Assembly: GCA_023386865.1 (NCBI GenBank)
Contig: JAEWIV010000206.1
Location: forward strand, 1-6,661
Source: Pseudomonadota bacterium
GTDB lineage: Bacteria > Pseudomonadota > Alphaproteobacteria > Reyranellales > Reyranellaceae
DNA length: 6,661 nt
Direction of reading: 5' to 3'
Shown piece after piece: positions 1 through 5,664 of this stretch. Below the pieces are notes generated by a model that made no database searches, was not told where the DNA came from, and saw only the letters and a list, made by a program, of their open reading frames with translations. The first letter of the stretch is position 1. Each line of letters begins with the position of its first letter. The translations under genes were made by a program, and so were the position numbers.

Positions 1-21
1 GAATCGACCTGCGGTCGATTC
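1..21. repeat. Perfect inverted repeat / hairpin at the left edge
   Basis: Bases 1-8 (gaatcgac) are the exact reverse complement of 14-21 (gtcgattc), with a 5-base loop (ctgcg). As RNA this is an 8-bp hairpin. No T-run follows, so it is a weak candidate for the terminator or 3' stabiliser of an upstream gene outside the window, or for part of the leader of this operon. It may extend to the left of base 1, which cannot be seen. Confidence 0.5.
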
Positions 22-27
22 GGCGTG

Positions 28-72
28 AGGCCCGCTCATGATCATGATGCGGGCCTGGAGGCCCGCGGTCCG
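28..72 (+). repeat. Palindromic intergenic element, copy 1
   Basis: Bases 28-52 recur exactly at 3413-3437 (25 bp, direct). Bases 28-35 (aggcccgc) pair perfectly with 49-56 (gcgggcct) around the 12-bp palindrome tcatgatcatga (36-47). In addition, 60-71 (ggcccgcggtcc) is the exact reverse complement of 3398-3409. Over roughly 38-72 the unit therefore matches copy 2 in inverted orientation, with one base inserted and two changed. It lies in the leader of the solute-binding protein gene and covers its ribosome binding site. It resembles a REP-type intergenic palindrome; I do not recognise a named family. Confidence 0.75.
57..61 (+). promoter_or_regulatory. Ribosome binding site deciding the start at 73
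   Basis: GGAGG at 57-61 lies 11 bases before the ATG at 73. It supports that start over the in-frame GTG at 25, which has no comparable site and would add 16 residues encoded by the palindromic element ahead of a good signal peptide. The site falls in the loop and stem edge of a possible hairpin (49-55 with 60-66). Confidence 0.7.
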
Positions 73-1035
73 ATGAGTCGCAGGACGCTGATCTTCGCCG
101 GCACGGCGACGCTCGCTGCGCCGTCGATCGGGCGGGCGCAGGCCTGGCCCGCCAATCCCATTCGCCTGATCCACGGCTACGACGCCGGCTCCAATCCGGA
201 CACGATCGCGCGCCATCTCTCGGTGCCGCTCACCGAGATCCTGGGCGTGCAGATCGTGATCGAGCCCAAGCCGGGCGCGGCCGAGCGTCTGGCGGCGACC
301 CAGATCGCGCGCATGAAGCCCGACGGCGGCGTGCTCTACATGATGACGGGCGGGCAGGCGGTGGTCTCGGCGACCGACAAGACGCTGTCCTACGATCTGC
401 TGCGCGACTTCGACTTCATCTCGATCGTGACGCGCTTTCCCTTCGTCTTCACCTTCGCGCCCGATTCGCGGTTCAAGACCATCCAGGCCTACATCGACGA
501 GGCCAGGCGGCGACCCAACGAGCTGACCTACGGCACCTCGGGCGTCGGCTCGACGCTGCACATGGCGATGGAGCTGCTGCTGTCGCAGACGGGTGCGAAG
601 ATCACCCACGTGCCCTACAAAGGCGGCCTCAGTGCGCCGTACAACGACCTGGTGGGTGGCCGGCTCGATATGCAGGTCGTCACCTTCTCCAACGCCCAGC
701 CGATGCTGAAGACCGACAAGCTGAAGGCGCTGGCCGTCACGTCCAAGGAACGCCATCCCGGCTTCCCGGACGTGCCGACGGTCGCCGAGACGCTGGTGCC
801 GGATTATGACGTCGTGTCGTGGCTGGGCTTCACCGCGCCGACCGGGTTCCCGCCGGCGCTGCGCGACCGCCTGAACGACGCGCTTCGCCAGGCGATGGCG
901 CGGCCCGAGATCAAGAGCAAGCTCGAGGAGCTGGGCAACGACACGCGGGTCAGCACACCGAGTGAATTCCGCGCCCGCGTCGAGCAGGACATGGCGCGCT
1001 GGCGGCCGCTCGCCCATGTCGTCAACCAGTCGTAA
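73..1035 (+). CDS. Bug/TctC-family periplasmic solute-binding protein
   Basis: A 320-residue exported binding protein of the tripartite tricarboxylate transporter type (Bug family), which usually captures carboxylates in the periplasm. Residues 1-24 form a signal peptide: SRR near the N-terminus (Tat-like), a hydrophobic stretch and a likely AQA cleavage site before W25-P26. Family hallmarks follow in order: WP at the mature start, a PG loop at 67-68, KPDG at 82-85, YGTSGVGS at 153-160, VPYKGG at 180-185, LALAVTS at 218-224 and PDVPT at 232-236. The length is normal for the family. The first ligand loop reads YDAGSNPD (36-43) where most members have a PGG..D pattern, and the second reads PGAAER (67-72) rather than PGAGG, so the ligand may be atypical. 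No TctA/TctB membrane gene is in the window, which is common for orphan Bug genes. The neighbouring catabolic genes suggest it captures the pathway's substrate; that is inference. Confidence 0.88.
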   Translation: MSRRTLIFAGTATLAAPSIGRAQAWPANPIRLIHGYDAGSNPDTIARHLSVPLTEILGVQIVIEPKPGAAERLAATQIARMKPDGGVLYMMTGGQAVVSATDKTLSYDLLRDFDFISIVTRFPFVFTFAPDSRFKTIQAYIDEARRRPNELTYGTSGVGSTLHMAMELLLSQTGAKITHVPYKGGLSAPYNDLVGGRLDMQVVTFSNAQPMLKTDKLKALAVTSKERHPGFPDVPTVAETLVPDYDVVSWLGFTAPTGFPPALRDRLNDALRQAMARPEIKSKLEELGNDTRVSTPSEFRARVEQDMARWRPLAHVVNQS

Positions 1036-1059
1036 AGTGCCGGCAGTACGAGGAATGTC

Positions 1060-3390
1060 ATGAGCAAGTACGGTATCGGTCAACCTGTCCTGCGCTTCGA
1101 GGATCCGCGCCTGCTGCGCGGGCAGGGCCGCTTCATCAACGACGTCAACCTGCATGGCCAGGCGCATGCCGTGTTCGTGCGCTCGCCGCATGCCCACGCA
1201 AAGATCAAGTCGATCGACGTCGAGGCCGCGAAGACGGCGCCGGGTGTCGTCGCCATCCTGACGGGGCATGACGTTACGGCGGACGGGCTCGGCATGCCCA
1301 AGGCCAACATGCCGCGCAAGCGGCCCGACGGGAAGCCGATGTTCGCGCCGCAGCGGCCGCCATTGGTCACCGACCGTGTGCGCTATGTCGGCGATCCGGT
1401 TGTCATGGTGATCGCCGACACGTTGGCCGAGGCCAAGGATGCGGCCGAGCTTGTGAACATCGACTACGAGGCGATCCCGTCGGTGACCTCGACCGAGGAC
1501 ACGGTGAAGCCCGGCGCTCCGGCGGTGTGGGACGACTGCCCCGACAACATCTCCAACAACGTCGAGCGCGGCAACAAGGCCGCCACCGACGAGGCGATCA
1601 AGGGCGCGGCCCGGGTGGTGAAGCGCAGCTACGTGATCACCCGCGTGCATGCCCAGTACATGGAGCCGCGCGGCACGCTCGCGACCTACGACCAGGGCGA
1701 GGATCGCCTGATCCTCTACGCCGACGTGCAGTACCCCCACCGCGTGCGCAACATGCTGGCGAACAGCGTCTTCAAGGTGCCCGAGAGCAAGATGCGGGTG
1801 ATCGCCCAGGACGTCGGCGGCGGCTTCGGCACCAAGGGCTGGCAATATGTCGAACATCGCCTGACCCTGTGGGCGGCGCGCAAGCTGCTGCGTCCGGTGA
1901 AGTGGACCTGCGAACGCAGCGAAGCGGTGATGGCCGACGAGCACGGCCGCGACAATATCGGCGAGATCGAGCTGGCGCTCGACAAGGACAACAAGTTCGT
2001 GGCGCTGCGCCTCAACATGCTGGCCAACATCGGCGCCTATGTCGGGTCCGACCGCAATCTCCTGTCGCCGTTCGGCATGATCGGCACGGTGCTGGGCGTC
2101 TACCGGATCCCCACGGCCTACATCAACGTGGTGGGCGTGCTCTCAAATACCAATCCGACGGCGCCTTACCGCGGCGCGGGACGGCCGGAAGCCATCTACC
2201 TGATCGAGCGGCTGATCGACGACGCGGCGCGCGAGCTCGGCGTCGATCGCGTCGGGCTGCGCCGCAAGAACATGCTGGCCGAGAAGGACCTGCCTTATCA
2301 AAGTCCGGTCGGGCCGTTCTACGACTGCGGCAAGTTCGAGGAGAATCTCGACATGGGCCTCAAGCTCGCGGACGTCGCGGGCTTCAAGGCGCGGCAGGAG
2401 GAATCGCGGAAACGCGGCCGGCTGCGCGGGCTCGGGATCGTCAATGCCATCGAGCAGGCGGCCGGCACGGCGCAGCCCGAATATGCCGAGATCCGCTTCA
2501 ACCCCAGCGGCACGGCGGCGCTGCTCATGGGCACCAAGGCCCAGGGGCAGGGCCACGAGACCATGTTCAAGCAGATCCTGAACGAGCGGCTGGGCATCGA
2601 TCCCAAGGACGTGCAGTACATCGACGGCGACACCGACCGCGTCGCCTTCGGCATGGGCACCAACGGCTCGCGCTCGACGGTGCTGGGCGGCTCGGCCCTC
2701 TACCTGGCCGCCGGCAAGGTGATCGAGAAGGGCAAGAAGATAGCGGGCCATCTCCTGGAGGCAGGCGAGCAGGACATCGAGTTCAAGGAAGGCACCTTCA
2801 CCGTCAAGGGGACCGACAAGAGCGTGCCGCTGAAGCAGGTGGCGATGGCGGCCTTCAACCCGACCAAGTGGCCGAAGGGCTTCGAGGGCGGGCTGTACGA
2901 GAACGCCACCTACCTCGGCCAGAAGGACACGTATCCCAACGGCTGCCACATCTGCGAGGCCGAGGTCGATCCCGAGACCGGCGACGTCACGGTCGACCGC
3001 TACTTCGTGGTCGACGACGTCGGCACGGTGATGAATCCGACGGGCTTGAAGGGCCAGATCCATGGCGGCGTCGCCCAGGGCATCGGCCAGATCCTGTGCG
3101 AGCAGGTCGTGTGGGATCGCGAGTCCGGCCAGCTCCTGACGGCGAGCTTCCTCGACTACGCCATGCCGCACGCCCAGATGATCCCGAACATGGAAGTGAA
3201 GAGCAACCCGGTGCCCACGCAGTACAATCCGCTGGGCGCCAAGGGGGCGGGCGAGGCGGGCACCGTGGGCGCCATGCCGGTGGTGATGAACGCCATCATG
3301 GATGCGCTGGCGCCGCTCGGCGTCAAGGACGTCGCCATGCCGGCAACGCCGCTCAACGTCTGGCGCGCGATCGAAGCGGCGAAGAAGTGA
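1060..3390 (+). CDS. Molybdenum hydroxylase large subunit (xanthine dehydrogenase / CoxL form-II-like)
   Basis: A 776-residue molybdopterin-cytosine-dinucleotide-binding catalytic subunit of the xanthine dehydrogenase / aldehyde oxidase family. Such enzymes hydroxylate N-heterocycles or oxidise aldehydes using water, passing electrons to FeS and FAD subunits. The N-terminal domain (about 10-145) begins with the typical RFEDPRLLRGQGRF and contains YVGDPV (109-114). The Mo-binding half includes DVGGGFGTKG (251-260), the active-site loop PYRGAGR (369-375), GQGHE (496-500), and GAGEAG (729-734) with the likely catalytic Glu at 732. The loop is of the AYRGAGR form-II type, not the cysteine-bearing AYRCSFR loop of true CO dehydrogenase. 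Full length for the family. The ATG at 1060 has GAGGA at 1050-1054. It starts 24 bp after the binding-protein gene. The small [2Fe-2S] and medium FAD subunit genes are not in the window and must lie elsewhere, unless the enzyme uses other partners. The substrate is not predictable. Confidence 0.92.
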   Translation: MSKYGIGQPVLRFEDPRLLRGQGRFINDVNLHGQAHAVFVRSPHAHAKIKSIDVEAAKTAPGVVAILTGHDVTADGLGMPKANMPRKRPDGKPMFAPQRPPLVTDRVRYVGDPVVMVIADTLAEAKDAAELVNIDYEAIPSVTSTEDTVKPGAPAVWDDCPDNISNNVERGNKAATDEAIKGAARVVKRSYVITRVHAQYMEPRGTLATYDQGEDRLILYADVQYPHRVRNMLANSVFKVPESKMRVIAQDVGGGFGTKGWQYVEHRLTLWAARKLLRPVKWTCERSEAVMADEHGRDNIGEIELALDKDNKFVALRLNMLANIGAYVGSDRNLLSPFGMIGTVLGVYRIPTAYINVVGVLSNTNPTAPYRGAGRPEAIYLIERLIDDAARELGVDRVGLRRKNMLAEKDLPYQSPVGPFYDCGKFEENLDMGLKLADVAGFKARQEESRKRGRLRGLGIVNAIEQAAGTAQPEYAEIRFNPSGTAALLMGTKAQGQGHETMFKQILNERLGIDPKDVQYIDGDTDRVAFGMGTNGSRSTVLGGSALYLAAGKVIEKGKKIAGHLLEAGEQDIEFKEGTFTVKGTDKSVPLKQVAMAAFNPTKWPKGFEGGLYENATYLGQKDTYPNGCHICEAEVDPETGDVTVDRYFVVDDVGTVMNPTGLKGQIHGGVAQGIGQILCEQVVWDRESGQLLTASFLDYAMPHAQMIPNMEVKSNPVPTQYNPLGAKGAGEAGTVGAMPVVMNAIMDALAPLGVKDVAMPATPLNVWRAIEAAKK

Positions 3391-3395
3391 TCGAG

Positions 3396-3442
3396 CCGGA
3401 CCGCGGGCCGTCAGGCCCGCTCATGATCATGATGCGGTCCGG
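3396..3442 (-). repeat. Palindromic intergenic element, copy 2 (inverted relative to copy 1)
   Basis: This element begins 5 bases after the stop of the molybdenum hydroxylase gene. Its outer arms 3396-3404 (ccggaccgc) and 3434-3442 (gcggtccgg) are perfect 9-bp reverse complements. Inside, 3403-3409 (gcgggcc) pairs with 3414-3420 (ggcccgc) over a 4-base loop, followed by the 12-bp palindrome tcatgatcatga at 3421-3432. It can fold as a single long hairpin or a three-way, cruciform-like structure. It shares 25 bp directly, and about 35 bp in inverted orientation, with the element at 28-72. It could stabilise the upstream message or attenuate transcription between the two halves of the operon; there is no T-run, so it is not a classical terminator. 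Confidence 0.78.
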
Positions 3443-3446
3443 CAAA

Positions 3447-3453
3447 AAGGGAG
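3447..3453 (+). promoter_or_regulatory. Ribosome binding site for the first FAH gene
   Basis: AAGGGAG at 3447-3453 lies 7 bases before the ATG at 3461. It comes directly after the palindromic element and fixes the start there. The open frame continues upstream to 3302, but that part overlaps the molybdenum hydroxylase gene in another frame. Confidence 0.75.
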
Positions 3454-3460
3454 TGTGTGC

Positions 3461-4333
3461 ATGAGTGTTCTCGAGGGGCCGCGCAAGGAAGTGCGGCGGG
3501 TGATGAAGGATGGCAGCGAGTACTGGGCCGAGTTCAAGGACGGCCGCATCGTCTTCGCCGACGGCCGCACCTGTCGGGAAGACGAGGTCGTCCACCTGCC
3601 GCCGTGCACGCCGACCAAGATCATCTGCGTGCACGTGAACTACATCTCGCGTTACTACGAGTTCAACAACACCCGTACGCCACCCAAGTCGCCGACCTAC
3701 TTCCAGAAGCCGCTCACCGCGCTCAATGCCCACAATGGCGAGCTGATCAAGCCCAAGGGCTACAAGTACGTGAACTACGAGGGCGAGATGGCCGTCGTGT
3801 TCGGCAAGGTGACGCGCAACGTCACGCGCGAGGAAGCGTGGGACTGCATCGCGGGCTTCGCGCCGTCCAACGACTTCGGCTGCCATGATTTCCGCGACAC
3901 CGATGCGGGTTCGATGCTGCGGGTCAAGGGGATGGACGGCTTCTGCCCGATCGGCCCGGGGCTCGTCTCCGGCGTCGACGTGAGAAAATCGACCCTGCGC
4001 TCCTACAAGAACGGCAAGATGGTGCAGGAGGGCGCGATCAGCGAGCAGATCTTCGATTGCGGCTACCTGATCGCCGACCTCGCACGCCATATGACCTTCC
4101 TGCCGGGCGACATCCTGCTCACCGGCACGCCGGCCAACTCGCGTCCGCTCGAGGTGGGGGATACGATCGACGTCGAGGTGACGGGCGTCGGCCGCCTCTC
4201 GAACAAGGTGGTCGAGGTGCCGGCGCCGCGCGCCGCCATCGGCTTCCCGGCCAGCCCCGACAGCGACGGCGTGCGCCGCGTGGCTCTCGGCAACGAGGAA
4301 CGCCTGCCCGACCAGTTCAAGACGCCAGCTTAA
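3461..4333 (+). CDS. Fumarylacetoacetate hydrolase (FAH) family protein, copy 1
   Basis: A 290-residue cytoplasmic FAH-fold enzyme. Family members hydrolyse, decarboxylate or isomerise beta-diketo or oxo-enol acids formed by aromatic ring cleavage, using a divalent metal. A small N-terminal domain (about 1-48) precedes the catalytic domain. Metal-ligand candidates are E107 and E109 in YEGEMAVV, and an Asp in SNDFGCHDFRD (136-146; D138, 143 or 146). Substrate-loop residues are KGMDGFCPIGP (156-166), and the C-terminal signature is PGDILLTGTP (215-224). Most members have NYxxHxxE early in the catalytic domain, with His-Glu as catalytic dyad; here the stretch is NYISRYYE (60-67), so Arg64 stands where His is expected while Glu67 is kept. 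A C-terminal extension (about 255-290) follows the core. The next gene, an extradiol dioxygenase, starts 14 bp downstream, which supports a role on a ring-cleavage product. It could also be an isomerase/decarboxylase like HpaG/HpcE; the exact reaction is unknown. Confidence 0.88.
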   Translation: MSVLEGPRKEVRRVMKDGSEYWAEFKDGRIVFADGRTCREDEVVHLPPCTPTKIICVHVNYISRYYEFNNTRTPPKSPTYFQKPLTALNAHNGELIKPKGYKYVNYEGEMAVVFGKVTRNVTREEAWDCIAGFAPSNDFGCHDFRDTDAGSMLRVKGMDGFCPIGPGLVSGVDVRKSTLRSYKNGKMVQEGAISEQIFDCGYLIADLARHMTFLPGDILLTGTPANSRPLEVGDTIDVEVTGVGRLSNKVVEVPAPRAAIGFPASPDSDGVRRVALGNEERLPDQFKTPA

Positions 4334-4347
4334 GTCCGGAGGAAACC

Positions 4348-5295
4348 ATGGTTGCGATCAAAGCCGCCGAATTCGCCTTCCCGCGCATGGAGGCACCCGA
4401 CCTCGATGCGATGGAAGAGTTCCTGACCCATTTCGGCCTGGTGCGTGCGGAGCGCACGCCCGACGCGCTCTACATGCGCGGCGCCGACGGCCACCATCAC
4501 TTGCATGCCGTGCACAAGGGCGGCACCAGGTTCATCGGCTTCGCCTACCACGCCGCGAGCGAGGACGACCTGAAGCGCCTTGCCAAGCTGCCCAGCGCCT
4601 CGGGGATCGAGACCCTGAACGAGCCGGGCGGCGGCAAGCGGGTGCGCCTGAAGGAGCCCAACGGCTACCAGATCGAGGTCATCCACGGCATGTCGAGCGT
4701 GCCGCCGACCAAGGTCGAACGTGATCCGGTGAATACCGGCGGCAATCCGCTGGCCCGCAAGGGCCGGCTGATGCGGCTTTCCAAGTCGCCGACCCTGATC
4801 CAGCGCATCGGCCACGGCGTCCTGGCGACGCCCAAGGTCAAGGAGACCGTGGCGTGGTTCCGCGAGACCCTGGGCATGATCCGTTCCGACGACGTCTACG
4901 CCGGCGACAAGGAGAACGTCATCGGCGCCTTCAGCCGCCTCGATCGCGGCGACGAATACGTCGATCACCACGTGCTGTTCTGCGTGCACAACGAGAAGAC
5001 CGGCCTCAACCACGTGTCGTACGAGGCGCAGGATATCGACGCCGTCTTCCAGGACCACGAGCACATCAAGAACGTCGGCAAGTACCAGCACATGTGGGGC
5101 ATCGGCCGCCACTTGCTGGGCAGCCAGGTCTACGATTACTGGTGCGACCCGTGGGGCCGCGTGCACGAGCGCTGGGCCGACACCGACCGGCTCAATGCCG
5201 CCAACGGTGGCCACCTGCTGAGCGTGGAGGAGGGCTTCCAGTCGCAGTGGGGCGAGCGGCCGCCGGAGCGCTTCATCGGCCACGCCAGCCCGTGA
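4348..5295 (+). CDS. Extradiol ring-cleavage dioxygenase, two-domain VOC family
   Basis: A 315-residue type I extradiol dioxygenase (BphC / catechol 2,3-dioxygenase superfamily), which opens a catecholic ring next to the diol using Fe(II) (sometimes Mn) and O2. Two VOC modules are visible: an N-terminal non-catalytic one (about 5-113, ending EPNGYQIEVIHG) and a catalytic one (about 151-280). The likely metal triad is H156 (IGHGVLA), H222 (LNHVSYE) and E274 (GRVHERW). H207/H208 and H255 (GRH), with Y262 or Y264, occupy places of known acid-base residues. The region 253-274 resembles the extradiol signature, H-x(7)-[hydrophobic]-Y-x(2)-[D/T]-P-x-G-x(3)-E, but has D263 before Y264 instead of a hydrophobic residue. 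Length is close to the usual 290-310. GGAGGA at 4338-4343 decides the ATG at 4348. It sits between an FAH gene and a carboxymuconolactone-decarboxylase-like gene, as expected for a meta-cleavage operon. The substrate cannot be assigned. Confidence 0.88.
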   Translation: MVAIKAAEFAFPRMEAPDLDAMEEFLTHFGLVRAERTPDALYMRGADGHHHLHAVHKGGTRFIGFAYHAASEDDLKRLAKLPSASGIETLNEPGGGKRVRLKEPNGYQIEVIHGMSSVPPTKVERDPVNTGGNPLARKGRLMRLSKSPTLIQRIGHGVLATPKVKETVAWFRETLGMIRSDDVYAGDKENVIGAFSRLDRGDEYVDHHVLFCVHNEKTGLNHVSYEAQDIDAVFQDHEHIKNVGKYQHMWGIGRHLLGSQVYDYWCDPWGRVHERWADTDRLNAANGGHLLSVEEGFQSQWGERPPERFIGHASP

Positions 5296-5325
5296 TCCGA
5301 GAGTTCATGTAGAGGAGGGAAAACC

Positions 5326-5664
5326 ATGGCCAATCGACCCGCCGATTCGTCGGCTGCCCGCGACGCGCTGCGCCAGTTCGCGCCCAAGCTCGTCGAGCTG
5401 ACCGACAACGTGCTGTTCGGCGACGTCTGGGAAAGGAAGGGCCTCTCCAAGCGCGACCGCAGCCTGATCACCTGCGCCGCCCTGGTGGCGCTGAACCGCA
5501 CCGAGCAGCAAACCGGACACTTCCAGCGCGCCCTGAACAACGGCGTCACCAGGGACGAGCTGCTCGAGCTCATCACGCATCTTGCCTTCTACGGCGGGTG
5601 GCCGGTCGCCATGTCGGCGGCCAACGTCGCCAAGAAGGTGTTCGAAGGGGGAGACAAGAAGTGA
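5326..5664 (+). CDS. Carboxymuconolactone decarboxylase (CMD) family protein
   Basis: A 112-residue all-alpha CMD-family protein, close in layout to PcaC-type gamma-carboxymuconolactone decarboxylases (about 120-130 residues). Visible family features: FGDVWER (31-37), LSKRDRSLITCAALVALNR (40-58), E60 and H65 in the central helix pair, NNGVTRDELLELITHLAFYGGWP (71-93), and MSAANVAKKVF near the end. The CxxC motif of AhpD-like peroxidase members is absent (the only Cys is C50), so a decarboxylase, isomerase or lactone-acting role is more likely than an antioxidant one. A strong GAGGAGG at 5312-5318 precedes the ATG at 5326. It starts 30 bp after the dioxygenase, and its TGA overlaps the GTG start of the next gene, suggesting translational coupling. 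It probably acts on a ring-cleavage intermediate; many family members remain uncharacterised, so this is inference. Confidence 0.88.
   Translation: MANRPADSSAARDALRQFAPKLVELTDNVLFGDVWERKGLSKRDRSLITCAALVALNRTEQQTGHFQRALNNGVTRDELLELITHLAFYGGWPVAMSAANVAKKVFEGGDKK
5647..5652 (+). promoter_or_regulatory. Ribosome binding site deciding the GTG start at 5661
   Basis: GGGGGA at 5647-5652 lies 8 bases before a GTG at 5661. This GTG shares bases 5661-5664 (gtga) with the TGA stop of the preceding gene. It yields the N-terminus MKLCYFNDWRLG, typical of FAH proteins. The in-frame ATG at 5598 would add 21 basic residues deep inside the preceding gene and is disfavoured. Confidence 0.78.

Noticed and set aside
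28..52. CRISPR repeat
   Set aside because: There are only two copies, over 3.3 kb apart with genes between them, and no spacer array.
25..72. Upstream GTG start for the solute-binding protein
   Set aside because: It would place 16 residues encoded by the palindromic element before a normal signal peptide. The ATG at 73 has a GGAGG site and gives a standard N-terminus.
2161..2190. True CO dehydrogenase (coxL form I)
   Set aside because: The active-site loop is PYRGAGR, without the cysteine of AYRCSFR, and no coxS or coxM gene is adjacent.
2143..3171. Antisense open frame of 342 codons
   Set aside because: It is a shadow of the molybdenum hydroxylase gene caused by G/C-rich third positions, with no recognisable motif and no ribosome binding site logic.
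1527..3464. Long plus-strand open frame (about 645 codons) overlapping the molybdenum hydroxylase gene
   Set aside because: The translation is rich in Arg, Gly, Ala and Pro with no domain signature, as expected for an out-of-frame reading of a high-G+C gene. The other frame shows clear family motifs throughout.
3353..4090. Antisense open frame of 245 codons spanning the gene 2 to gene 3 gap
   Set aside because: It runs through the palindromic element and opposite two well-supported genes; its composition (Val, Ala, Asp, His rich) is typical of shadow frames.
4330..5283. Antisense open frame of 317 codons opposite the dioxygenase
   Set aside because: It is a shadow frame. The plus-strand frame has the complete metal triad and family length.
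5326..5664. AhpD-like alkylhydroperoxidase
   Set aside because: The CxxC redox motif is absent; only a single cysteine (residue 50) is present.
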